DNA from: Franconibacter pulveris DSM 19144
GTDB taxonomy: Bacteria; Pseudomonadota; Gammaproteobacteria; Enterobacterales; Enterobacteriaceae
Assembly: GCA_000621185.1 (NCBI GenBank)
Contig: KK211223.1
Span: 207,077-271,076, forward strand
Direction of reading: 5' to 3'
DNA length: 64,000 nt
The position numbers and the translations under genes were made by a program. Position 1 is the stretch's first letter, and the number at the start of each line of letters is the position of its first letter. Positions 47,627 through 56,895 of the stretch are shown here, in pieces. Under the pieces are notes generated by a model that did not search any database, was not told the origin of the DNA, and saw only the letters and a program-made list of their open reading frames with translations.

Positions 47627-50600
47627 TTACTGCAGGGCTTCAGCCAGTTCGACTCGCAACACGATGTTGCCGCCTCGATAGTCGACTGCCCCCATTCTCG
47701 GGTAGAGGTGCAGGCCGAAATAATCGATAGGCGCCAGTTGTAACGCAGACACGGTCTGTACCACGTTTTGGCGGGCTTCCCGGGGGATCAGCAATTCAGC
47801 AAAACCTTCGCGAGAAATCGCCGTGTGGACCTGCGAAAGCCAGTCGCTGTCGGTCACATCAACCTGTGTCGCAGGTTGTCGGAACAAGGTGCTGAGCAAC
47901 AGCCTTTCCGTGAGTTTTGGCCCGCTATCAAAGGGGTTGTAGTAGCTGAGTATCGACTGGCGGAGGGTATTGCCACGCTGCCACAGCGTGCCCTGAATCT
48001 GGCAAAAACGGTCGAAAATTTTTGTGACGCTCGCTCCAGGGAGTTCCTGAATTGCCTGGGTATGGGCGAAGATGTTTAGGCTAATCTCATAACCAGCTTT
48101 GGCCTCCAGCGCCCGCCATTCACGCAGATAGTCCAACAAGCGCCGATCATGAGAAGGCTGGCTGCCAGGGCGAAGGATACGGGTATGTAGCACAGACATA
48201 AAGCTGTGAGAAAGCGCGAATCCTTGTTTTTTTAGCTCAGCGCGTAGGTTTCCATTCGCCATCCGGCGATCGTGATGGCTCTCCGCCAAGCGCAGAACGT
48301 TCAGCGTCTGCTGCAATGTGGTGTTCGAAGGGAGTCGCGAGAGCAGTTCGAAGAGATCATCATCGATCTGCTCGTAGTCGCTGGCGGCGAAGCTACGAAT
48401 AAAGAGATTCAGCAGGGCGACCGGATCGCTGTGGAACGCTTCTTCGAGGCGGGTGACAATCCCGCAGCCCCCAGGCTCTGATTCGGTGAGCCAGATATCG
48501 AGTTGCTCCCCATCAAGAACGGCGTCAACGAGAAGTCCTCTGTCGTCCACCTCAGGCAGCAGCAGATGGCTGGTCTGTTTTACGGCACCTGAGAAGGTGT
48601 TGATCAACAACGTCTGGAGCCACTGGCAAAAAGAGGCATTTTGGCTGAGATCTTCAGTCAACACGGCGCTATGCGAATCAAGCATTGCAAGCAGTTCCGG
48701 CTCGTTGAACAGACTCCTCAGTTGCTGCTGTAACTCTTGGCGCTCCGCTGTACTCTCTCCATCTTCATTGTTTTCAAAAATGTTTTCAGCTTGGAACAGC
48801 GAATCGGCAATTGTCGTCAGCGACTCTCTGCCCTCCGGCGTGCGCAAGGCGTGAATTGCATCAGCGAGGGTTGTGCTGCTGACAACTTCTTTGGTCAGCG
48901 CTGCCAGATAGCACTCGTAGATCCAGTCAGCGGTGAAACTGTCATATTCAAAACGAGCTTCACTGCTAATGCAGTGGTGGAAATAGAGCGTTTTGAGAGA
49001 CCCGGCTAACTTTGCATCATTCATAACCTGCTGATGCAGTGCGGAAGGCAGCGTAAAACTCAGTTTCATGCCATCCACCCACTGGCGGGCACCCACTGCT
49101 ACCGGGTGACCGTTTTCAACCCATCTGAAATTCACCCAGGCCTGCTGTTTGCTTTTACTGCGCAGCGAAGCGCTGGCGGCGGTGGCATAACGCGTCAGTT
49201 CAAGGGGCGTCATATGTTGATGTGTATAAAATGTGGCAGACCGCAACACTGTGCTCCATGGCCCTGCAGGGATCGCCATCGCTTCGGCATGGGCATCTGT
49301 GGAAAAGTGAGTATGCCACGTCAACTGAGAATTACTCTTCTCAGTCAGATTCTGTTTGAAATCAAGAGCTCGGGTAAGAATTTGCAGAGGACGAATGACT
49401 TTTAGCTGCGATGCATCCGCAAGGGTTACCAGACACTCCGGCTGCCAGGTATCACCAAATGCCTCGTTGATCTCGAAATCGACGTCTGAAACCTGGTTCA
49501 GTTGCGGCACAAAATTGTTTGGCACCAGCCAATCGGCTTCCAGATCGGAATAAATGGCGTAGCGCTTGGAGATGCGACCCGGTGCAAACTCCTTCAGGCC
49601 CTGAATAAATGGCAAATTTTCATATTTTGTAAAGCGGCGCTCAAGCTGGATGCTCAGTTCTGGCAAGTTCAGCTCACTGAAGAGGGCTGCTGGAATAAAC
49701 GAAGGCAGCGGTGAACGCCCCGTCGATCGGTCTGCGCCGGGAATACCCATCAGTGACCACCGGGTGGTCAATTGACGCTTCATGGTCGGGAGCAGCTCCA
49801 TCATGATAGAGCGCGGCGGCGACCACATGACGCGCTGAAGCTGAGGCTCGGTAATTTTGAGCGCGTAGAATAAGTATTGTTCCAGCTCCTGCTGAGAGAC
49901 GTTTTTTTCCAGCACAGCGGAAATCAAAGTGAGCATGCGTTCCAGATGCCCTTGCTGCGCTTTGCTTTTGGGCGGATTGTTCAGCAATGACCAGATGTTA
50001 CTGCCAGGGATCTTCATGCTTAGCCAGTCCAGAGTTGCCATCGCTGCCTGCATTTTCTGGATATGGATATTGCCCAGAGGAAGCGACTGGCCCTTGATTT
50101 CCGGCGTTACCAGCTCCTCATAACGTTGGTACACCACGCGATCGCGACCGAATTCTGACAGCACGACCACCATCCAGGGGCGCATGATTCTTGAGCGCCC
50201 GGCACGGCCTTTGCGCTGAAGATAAGAGGCGACATTGCGCGGTGCTTTGTGCTGAATCACTACCCCGACTGAAGGATCGTTAAAGCCGACTTCCAGCGAG
50301 GCAGTTGCAACGACAATGTCGGCTTTAGGATTGACTCCGGCGTCTTGGCTGGATGTCCGCGCCACGATAGCACGATCGAGGCTATCAAGAGGATGCCCAA
50401 TATCGATAGCCATTCGCCAGTTTTGGCCGGCAAGGGTCAACGAATCGGGAACACCGTTGTTTTCGTTACGCTGGGCTGCCAGAGGAGTTTCGTTAGACAG
50501 GAGTTGTTGTCCGCGCGTACGCCACCCTTCGGCATCACAAAGCTGGTGGTAGAGGCGGTTATTGATATCAAGATCGTCGGTAAAGACGAAGGTTTTGCGT

Positions 50601-52057
50601 CCCCAGGTGCCGTGCGACGTGGCTTTGCGGGTATCCATAATCCGGCGTGCCAGCATACTGGTTTGGATGGTGGTAGAGAGCAGCGCCGTTTGCGAAACGG
50701 GATCGCCTCGCAGTGCCAACAGATATTCAGCCCCTTCGTCTACCATCTCCTGGAAAGCGGGCTCAATGAGCATAACATGCTTTTTGTTGGCCCCTACAAG
50801 GTCTGCGAAGAACCGCTCAGCATCGCTCAACGTTGCCGAGAGGCCCACAAAATGCGGGCGGCAGCGCGCCAGTTGCATCCAGCGACGAAGCAGATAGGCG
50901 GTTTGCGCGCCGCTGTTGCCTGAATAGGTATGGACCTCATCGAGCAAAACCACCGGCGGTGCAATTACGTTCATGCCGACGCCGAACAGGTGGTTGGCCT
51001 TGTTGTTGCCGAGATGCTGGTTGAGCATTTCAGTGGTGGTAAACAAAATATCCGGCGGATTATTCATCAATGAGACGCGGGTGAGCACCACTTCATCTTC
51101 ACCCACGCTGTGCGCACAGTGCGTACAGCGCAAGATCTCTTTGCCCTGACGGATATCTTCCGCTTTCCAGCGCATTTCGCCTTGGCATTTTGGCGTACTG
51201 CAGCGCAGCAGATCAAAAGGAAGATCTTTGTCTTTTTCAACGTACTGGATGCTGTACGGCGTATCGCCAAAGAAGGAGCCAATGCGGATTTTTCGCCCGG
51301 AAAGTTTCCGTGCTTGGGTGTCCACTTCGCGGCATTTTCCCCAAGTCTCCATAAACTGATCTTTAAGCAACTCTTTACGCGGATACAGGGCTAGTGAGCG
51401 AACCCGCGCCGAGCGATCGCGCTGCAGATCGTCGATAAGTGACGTTAGCGCAGGCAGATAAAACGCCAAGGTTTTACCGCTGCCGGTGCCGGCACATACG
51501 ATGGTGGCGGTTGCTTCTTTGGCATGTGGGTGGCTGCTGTGAAAATTCCATGCCCGCAGGATGCGCGCCGTAGCCTTGGACTGAAAACCGGCTATGGAGA
51601 AATCACCGATAAGCGTTAGCAGGGCCTGACGTTTAATGTCGTTCATCCAGTCAACGTCAGACCACTGATTCAGCACCTCTTCAGCCGAATGTATCCTTGC
51701 CGGGTAACTGCGCGGGCGGCGGATAAAGCGATAGTCCGCCACCAGCGTCCGCGTGCGATTCAACTGCTGGCCGCGAAACCACTGGCGCTGATGGCGAAAC
51801 AGATGAACAGATTCCGCCATACGCGTGCGATAAAGCCTCATTCCCTGAGTATTGGGGATGCTAAATAACATCGCGGCGTCTTGTAGATCCTGCATCAGAA
51901 CTTTACCATTCTCATCAGGGAAATGGTGGGCAAACAGGGACAGAATATCCGCATCCGTAAAGGCGCCTTCCGTGTCTCCCCAGACCAGCAGTTCAGCTTC
52001 GCGCCCTTCGAGTACATCCAGCGCCGCATGCAGACGGATTAAATTCTCTGCAGTCAT
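47627..52057 (-). CDS. dpdJ: DpdJ, large DEAD/DEAH-type helicase
   Basis: A 1476-residue superfamily 2 helicase using the ATG at 52057, four bases after the dpdI stop with AAGGAAA upstream. A frame open to 52102 would intrude into dpdI. Motifs run in order: Walker A AGTGSGKT (about 189-196), DEVH in VVLLDEVHTYSG, SAT in VGLSATLSDAER, a Cys pair cluster (CSTPKC and CTHC) inserted between motifs I and II like a zinc ribbon, VATASLEVGFNDPSVGVVI (motif V) and QRKGRAGR (motif VI). The long C-terminal half (about 700-1476) has no recognised domain. It probably translocates on unmodified DNA for DpdK or another nuclease. Confidence 0.87.
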   Translation of the reverse strand: MTAENLIRLHAALDVLEGREAELLVWGDTEGAFTDADILSLFAHHFPDENGKVLMQDLQDAAMLFSIPNTQGMRLYRTRMAESVHLFRHQRQWFRGQQLNRTRTLVADYRFIRRPRSYPARIHSAEEVLNQWSDVDWMNDIKRQALLTLIGDFSIAGFQSKATARILRAWNFHSSHPHAKEATATIVCAGTGSGKTLAFYLPALTSLIDDLQRDRSARVRSLALYPRKELLKDQFMETWGKCREVDTQARKLSGRKIRIGSFFGDTPYSIQYVEKDKDLPFDLLRCSTPKCQGEMRWKAEDIRQGKEILRCTHCAHSVGEDEVVLTRVSLMNNPPDILFTTTEMLNQHLGNNKANHLFGVGMNVIAPPVVLLDEVHTYSGNSGAQTAYLLRRWMQLARCRPHFVGLSATLSDAERFFADLVGANKKHVMLIEPAFQEMVDEGAEYLLALRGDPVSQTALLSTTIQTSMLARRIMDTRKATSHGTWGRKTFVFTDDLDINNRLYHQLCDAEGWRTRGQQLLSNETPLAAQRNENNGVPDSLTLAGQNWRMAIDIGHPLDSLDRAIVARTSSQDAGVNPKADIVVATASLEVGFNDPSVGVVIQHKAPRNVASYLQRKGRAGRSRIMRPWMVVVLSEFGRDRVVYQRYEELVTPEIKGQSLPLGNIHIQKMQAAMATLDWLSMKIPGSNIWSLLNNPPKSKAQQGHLERMLTLISAVLEKNVSQQELEQYLFYALKITEPQLQRVMWSPPRSIMMELLPTMKRQLTTRWSLMGIPGADRSTGRSPLPSFIPAALFSELNLPELSIQLERRFTKYENLPFIQGLKEFAPGRISKRYAIYSDLEADWLVPNNFVPQLNQVSDVDFEINEAFGDTWQPECLVTLADASQLKVIRPLQILTRALDFKQNLTEKSNSQLTWHTHFSTDAHAEAMAIPAGPWSTVLRSATFYTHQHMTPLELTRYATAASASLRSKSKQQAWVNFRWVENGHPVAVGARQWVDGMKLSFTLPSALHQQVMNDAKLAGSLKTLYFHHCISSEARFEYDSFTADWIYECYLAALTKEVVSSTTLADAIHALRTPEGRESLTTIADSLFQAENIFENNEDGESTAERQELQQQLRSLFNEPELLAMLDSHSAVLTEDLSQNASFCQWLQTLLINTFSGAVKQTSHLLLPEVDDRGLLVDAVLDGEQLDIWLTESEPGGCGIVTRLEEAFHSDPVALLNLFIRSFAASDYEQIDDDLFELLSRLPSNTTLQQTLNVLRLAESHHDRRMANGNLRAELKKQGFALSHSFMSVLHTRILRPGSQPSHDRRLLDYLREWRALEAKAGYEISLNIFAHTQAIQELPGASVTKIFDRFCQIQGTLWQRGNTLRQSILSYYNPFDSGPKLTERLLLSTLFRQPATQVDVTDSDWLSQVHTAISREGFAELLIPREARQNVVQTVSALQLAPIDYFGLHLYPRMGAVDYRGGNIVLRVELAEALQ

Positions 52058-52061
52058 GTCA

Positions 52062-52892
52062 CTATTTCCTTGTGATAACAAAATCTTCCAACATGTCTTC
52101 ATCCTGCAGCCAGTTAAGCACTTCCGGCGTCAGTGCGCTGAGAGTGGGTTTGCCGCGCAGCGGGCCGTTAATACGGTCAAAGAAAAGTCTCACCGCCTCC
52201 GGCCAGTCATCGGTATTCATTGCTTCGCGCAGAGAATGCAGTTGATCCGACATGGCAGTGATCTGCAGAATGCGTTCACCGTTTTCAGGTAAGGATTGAA
52301 TCAGCTGGTCGTACTTGCCGCGTAAGGATAAATACTCATCGGCAATAGCTTTGTATTTGTCGACCTTTTGCTGAGCATCAAGGGTTTTGCTATCAACATG
52401 AATTTTTTGATGCATCACCTGCAACCATTCTTCCCATGCGCTTTTCAATTGGTCGCTCAGTGTGCGGTACAAACTGAGCGTCAGGTTTATGCAGTTAGTT
52501 AAGGAATCATTCTGAATGATGTCGTATGCCGTGGATTCCTGTGTTGCTTCCTTTTCGTCCAACGGATCATCAACATTTTGCGCATCAATGGCAACTGCGG
52601 CCTGGGTCTGATTATTCAGCCAGCGACTCCACTGGGATTGTAGGTTATTGACACTGTTTGCCGCGGTTTTAAGTTGATTACGCTGCTCTTCGCTCCAATT
52701 GACACTCAGTTCTGGTGGCAGACGTTGCAGGGCAGTGTACTGGGATTTCAGGCGACTATAATGTCCTGCGACCGTGTCTGTTTTCGACAGCACTACGCCG
52801 CATTTTTCAATAATCAGCGTAGCCTTATTCGCTTGGACGCTCAAATCCAGTTGCCGCTGCATTTCTGAAAGTTGTTGGCGTAACGTACTCAT
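52062..52892 (-). CDS. dpdI: DpdI, helical Dpd protein
   Basis: A 276-residue, mostly helical protein with heptad-like stretches at the N-terminus (LRQQLSEMQRQLDLSVQ) and in the middle (SEEQRNQLKTAANSVNNLQS), suggesting a coiled coil. The final part (VLNWLQDEDMLEDFVITRK) is acidic then basic. It has no catalytic motif. The start overlaps the dpdH stop (ATGA) and dpdJ begins 4 nt after its stop, so it is embedded between ATPase and helicase and is likely a structural partner. Assigned by size and order. Confidence 0.7.
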   Translation of the reverse strand: MSTLRQQLSEMQRQLDLSVQANKATLIIEKCGVVLSKTDTVAGHYSRLKSQYTALQRLPPELSVNWSEEQRNQLKTAANSVNNLQSQWSRWLNNQTQAAVAIDAQNVDDPLDEKEATQESTAYDIIQNDSLTNCINLTLSLYRTLSDQLKSAWEEWLQVMHQKIHVDSKTLDAQQKVDKYKAIADEYLSLRGKYDQLIQSLPENGERILQITAMSDQLHSLREAMNTDDWPEAVRLFFDRINGPLRGKPTLSALTPEVLNWLQDEDMLEDFVITRK

Positions 52893-55800
52893 GCATTAAC
52901 TCCAGAGGCGCTGATATCAGCCGCCAGATTTTTCAGTCGCTCTTCAACCTGAGTGCAGGCACTTTTCAGTTTCGGTGCGTCACCCTTACTGTTTATCTGC
53001 TGTAGCGTAAAGCTGATTTTCGATTGAATATTCTGCCATTGCGCAAGAAGGTTACCGATCCGGCTGACGTAATCACCATCCAGATGGGAAATGTCATGCC
53101 ACAGCATGAAGGCATCTTTCTGTCTGACGAGGGAATTAAGTGTGAGCAGCGTGTTCAGGCTGGCCTCTGCGTCTACTCTTAACGCTTCAATTTCACCCAG
53201 CAACCATGATGAGTTTCTGATCTGCTCGGATTCCTGAGGGTAATATTGGGTGCGAACCGCTTCGATAAACGTCTGCCACTCATCGAGGAGAGCAATGAAA
53301 TCATCCTGATTTTTTATATTTTCAAAGAGTTGAGCATATTCGATCGTTGAGGCGATCTCTTTGCGGACGGTCTCGGCCGCACGTTGCACATCCGCTCCCA
53401 GCGGTTCTTTCTGGATCTCTTTCAGCGCGGAGGTGAGCACTTCGGCTTCGAGTGCGCGGGTTGAGGTGAGTCCGGAACTTAATTCAGGGACGGCAACCTG
53501 AGAAAGCCATGCGTCGCGTGCGTCGTCCCAACCCTGAAGAGCTGCCTGCCGGGCTTCAGCCACTTTTATGCTGGAATGTGGTTTCTGGTTGGCTTCGAGT
53601 CCGTAGAAACAGAGGTCAGATGGGTTAGAGTCTGCGGTACGACCGCGAGTTTTCCCCTCGGTTCGACCGACGCCTTTCTGCGTCAGACAAAGCGCATCGA
53701 TGAGTTCCGCCGGATTTTCTTTACCTGTCAACAGGCCCAACAGCAGTGCTTTCTGGTAATGATTACGCAGCGCAGGCTTCAGTTTCCGTGCCCGGGCATT
53801 ATTGATTGCAATCTCCGTGGCCTGCGGCACCCACCAACTGACAAAGTTTTCATAGTGGGCGTAGTCTTCCATCGCTTCAGGGTAGCTAAGTCCTTCGCTG
53901 ACATTGGCGTAATGCTGGATACGCAAAATCGCCAGCGACACGTTGTAGATCTCTATCCTGCGTAGCGGATCGTTGAGGTCTTTGAGGTCATAGAATTTCA
54001 CAATGGCGTTCGAGGGATCTGAAGCCGCCAGTGGCAGACTAATCAAAGGATTACGCTCAATCAGTGAAGGTCGCTCCGCCATACTGGAAAATTCCACTTG
54101 GGCATAGAGTTCATAGCAATTGTTCAGTCCTGCGCGTAGATCGCGGGCAACGTCCTGAGGTAAAACCGCTTGGTCGTTGACCCAGGCTTTAAGGTGTTTA
54201 ACAAAAGGCAGTCCCGGTTCTTTCACGGGAGGTTTTGGGGGGATAATAGGTGGTGGTGGTGGTGTTATTCCGATTCCTCCAGGCGCCTTACCGTTCAGAC
54301 ACTTGGCTAAATCGCTCAAACCAAAGGCTTCGGCGACACCTGATGGTAATTGCTGGCATACCTCCTCCCAAGAGTGGCTGCCGTATCCCCACACTGCAGC
54401 CAGAGAGGCTGCACTGGCCGCCCTACCAGTAGTAGATAGTTGGTTGATTTTATGCTGGATTTCAGGATCCGTGATTATTCCGGCAAGGTTTGGTGGTGGG
54501 AATGCCCCGAGCTCTGCCTCAACACGACAATCACGTAAAATATCCAGCAGGATACGGTTGATCACAATTCGTGGGTTAAAAGCCAGTTGGCCGCTGCTGT
54601 CGCGGCAGTTTTTATTTGCCAGCGCCCGGATAGCGTTGCGGTTAAACGGGAACAGAGGAACCTGCTGTTTGTCTGTCGTACCAAAGTCCGCCAACCATTC
54701 TGATGCTCCGTCATCATTCCATATTGGAGGCCAGTCGGCCAAACCTTGCGCTCGCGACTCCTTCAGGGCTGCTGCGCCATGGCGTGCTGCATTCAGGTAA
54801 CGACCACACAGTGACACAATACGCCCTTCGTTGTTGTCTCTGTCGGTGTTCTCAATGATCCACTCATAGCCCGCTCGTGTCATCAGTGTTTCCTGACGGC
54901 GTTTATAGCCCGGATAGTTATCGGTAACGGCGATAACAGAGTGCACTGGGCAGAGTGTTTTCACGCCATCACGCATGCCTTCTTCGATCAGACTGTCGAT
55001 CAGCACGTCTTCAATGGCCGAAATGGCTGCCATATCTTCCACCAGGATCACCAGACGGCGATCTTGTGCGAGCAGTTCGCGGCGAATCTGTTGGAACAAC
55101 TCCTGGAAGTTGCCGCCATTGAAGGTAAAGAGTTTGGCAAACAGCGATTTTAACGCAGCATGCATCGCTTCATTCAGAACGCTGACCGCCTGAATGCGGG
55201 CTTTTTCATTGTCATGTTCATCAATACGCGAGTGGCGAATATATTCACGCGCAAGCGACGACAGGTCATCGATGTTGTCCTGGAAAAAGAGATCGGCGGG
55301 TGTCAGTTCGTAATTCTCGTGATCCTCATCGTCTTCTTTAAGCCCATCGCTCATTCGACTGGCGCGTTTGTAGATGCAATGATCTGGCTTAAGCAGATTC
55401 AGCTTAAAGTTGGGGTCAGTAATCAGATTGCCAATGCCGTTTTCGAATTCTTCAATGATGGCTTCGAGTCGGTTCAGAAGATCTGCCGGGATCTCTTTTC
55501 CTTGCGATTCATATTCTTGGCCAATCTTCATCGCCTCGTTATACATGCTTTCCAATTGATGAGACATCATGGTCAGCATCAGATCAGCGAGATCTTTAGC
55601 GGAGTGTTGCTCGGCCACATCGTCAACGCGCTTACGTGCGTCATCAAAAATACCGCCGTGCAGATTTTTCAGGATCAGCAGCAGAACCTGACGCAGGCTG
55701 GCGTTTTTCGGGATACGGACAATTTCCCACTGTGCCAGTTCGCCTTTCGCATGGAGATGGCTTTTGAGACGACAGTCCAGCCAGCGTACCAGATGCGATT

Positions 55801-56026
55801 TCCCCATCCCTGAACGACCGATGAGCGGGATAGCTCGCTCGGTGGTGAGCAGTTGCGTAAACAGATCTTCATCTCTGAGGTCGGCCTGATTGTTGTTAAC
55901 GTCACGACTGGTGAGTACCATCGGCTCATGTACCGCTAACAGCACATCATCCTGCAGCTCTTCGGCTTCGTTACGGATGCACTGCTCGATATGCTCAAGT
56001 GACGGCCAGTAATTCATGATGCTCAT
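52889..56026 (-). CDS. dpdH: DpdH, P-loop ATPase
   Basis: The 1045-residue protein has Walker A GRSGMGKSHLVRW (about 70-82) and a plausible Walker B RRLVILVEDMAA, where a run of hydrophobics ends in ED. The rest is long, helical and charged, with a Pro-rich linker (TPPPPPIIPPKPPVKEPG) that separates the ATPase from a C-terminal helical part. It resembles large AAA/STAND-like ATPases of defence systems. It overlaps dpdG (ATGA) and dpdI. The likely role is energy-dependent assembly or signalling in restriction, inferred. Confidence 0.82.
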   Translation of the reverse strand: MSIMNYWPSLEHIEQCIRNEAEELQDDVLLAVHEPMVLTSRDVNNNQADLRDEDLFTQLLTTERAIPLIGRSGMGKSHLVRWLDCRLKSHLHAKGELAQWEIVRIPKNASLRQVLLLILKNLHGGIFDDARKRVDDVAEQHSAKDLADLMLTMMSHQLESMYNEAMKIGQEYESQGKEIPADLLNRLEAIIEEFENGIGNLITDPNFKLNLLKPDHCIYKRASRMSDGLKEDDEDHENYELTPADLFFQDNIDDLSSLAREYIRHSRIDEHDNEKARIQAVSVLNEAMHAALKSLFAKLFTFNGGNFQELFQQIRRELLAQDRRLVILVEDMAAISAIEDVLIDSLIEEGMRDGVKTLCPVHSVIAVTDNYPGYKRRQETLMTRAGYEWIIENTDRDNNEGRIVSLCGRYLNAARHGAAALKESRAQGLADWPPIWNDDGASEWLADFGTTDKQQVPLFPFNRNAIRALANKNCRDSSGQLAFNPRIVINRILLDILRDCRVEAELGAFPPPNLAGIITDPEIQHKINQLSTTGRAASAASLAAVWGYGSHSWEEVCQQLPSGVAEAFGLSDLAKCLNGKAPGGIGITPPPPPIIPPKPPVKEPGLPFVKHLKAWVNDQAVLPQDVARDLRAGLNNCYELYAQVEFSSMAERPSLIERNPLISLPLAASDPSNAIVKFYDLKDLNDPLRRIEIYNVSLAILRIQHYANVSEGLSYPEAMEDYAHYENFVSWWVPQATEIAINNARARKLKPALRNHYQKALLLGLLTGKENPAELIDALCLTQKGVGRTEGKTRGRTADSNPSDLCFYGLEANQKPHSSIKVAEARQAALQGWDDARDAWLSQVAVPELSSGLTSTRALEAEVLTSALKEIQKEPLGADVQRAAETVRKEIASTIEYAQLFENIKNQDDFIALLDEWQTFIEAVRTQYYPQESEQIRNSSWLLGEIEALRVDAEASLNTLLTLNSLVRQKDAFMLWHDISHLDGDYVSRIGNLLAQWQNIQSKISFTLQQINSKGDAPKLKSACTQVEERLKNLAADISASGVNA

Positions 56027-56895
56027 TGTGCGGTCTCCCTGAGACGGACCTGGCTGACTGGGCGGATTTCACCATTGGGCAATTGCAGTGCTAATGATGC
56101 GGCGTCATCACTCCCAACTATCAGCTGAATTTTCTGGTCGATTTCCAAGCGACGCAGCGCAAGTGATGTACTGGTGCTGATATTCTTGCCTTCCGGTGCA
56201 GACCAGTTCCGTTCACTCATGATCTCCTGCACTTTTACCCGGAACTCTCCACCGTCCATCATCGGCATCACTTCAGCCATATTGGCCATGAAGGTTTTAA
56301 TGGAGAGGCTTTTTTGCACGCCAAAAATCTGCGGCAAAAAGCACTGAATCGCTCGGGTTGGGTCGGTGTAGTAGTTCTGGTCCGGCGCCAGTTCCAGAAA
56401 GCCCAGATAGCGTCCATATTCCCTGACCAGCTTTTCGGTATTGGAGTTAACGGTTTCGGTTGGAAGCCATCTTTGCAGTTTTTCAGTGATGATATTCGGG
56501 GCCAGCGGTTCCTTGCCGCCTAATGAGTGCTGTTGAAGATTCATCAAACAGGTCAGTACCCGCCACAATGGCTCACATTCCTTACCTTCAGCGATACCTT
56601 TTTCTTTGCAGGCATCAATGGTGCATTGCAGCACGCGCTGATAGAGCGGACGAGTCTCATTGGGCTGCGGCAGGATCCTCTCTTCTTCCATCGGCCAGAG
56701 TCCCAGTCGGCACCAAAAGGCGAGGTTCTCTCTGATTTTTCCCCAAGCGTTATCGTTAGCGGGCAGGTTATTGGGCCGATAGCGAGCCACAACCGCTTCC
56801 GGGGAAAGCGGTGCCTGGGCATTTTGTACAATTCGATCAAACAAGGGGATCAGCACCAGGCTGCTTCCTGGGTTTGCGTTATTGATGATTGACAT
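56023..56895 (-). CDS. dpdG: DpdG, Dpd system protein
   Basis: The 290-residue protein has no catalytic motif I recognise. The N-terminal 80 residues include EAVVARYRPNNLPANDNAWG followed by NLAFWCRLGLWP, which looks like a winged-helix segment. The C-terminal third (EGKNISTSTSLALRRLEIDQ) resembles another small DNA-binding-like helix set ending in strands. It overlaps the dpdF end by 17 nt and the dpdH start by 4 nt. Placement between RecQ-like DpdF and ATPase DpdH is the main basis for the name. Confidence 0.72.
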   Translation of the reverse strand: MSIINNANPGSSLVLIPLFDRIVQNAQAPLSPEAVVARYRPNNLPANDNAWGKIRENLAFWCRLGLWPMEEERILPQPNETRPLYQRVLQCTIDACKEKGIAEGKECEPLWRVLTCLMNLQQHSLGGKEPLAPNIITEKLQRWLPTETVNSNTEKLVREYGRYLGFLELAPDQNYYTDPTRAIQCFLPQIFGVQKSLSIKTFMANMAEVMPMMDGGEFRVKVQEIMSERNWSAPEGKNISTSTSLALRRLEIDQKIQLIVGSDDAASLALQLPNGEIRPVSQVRLRETAQ

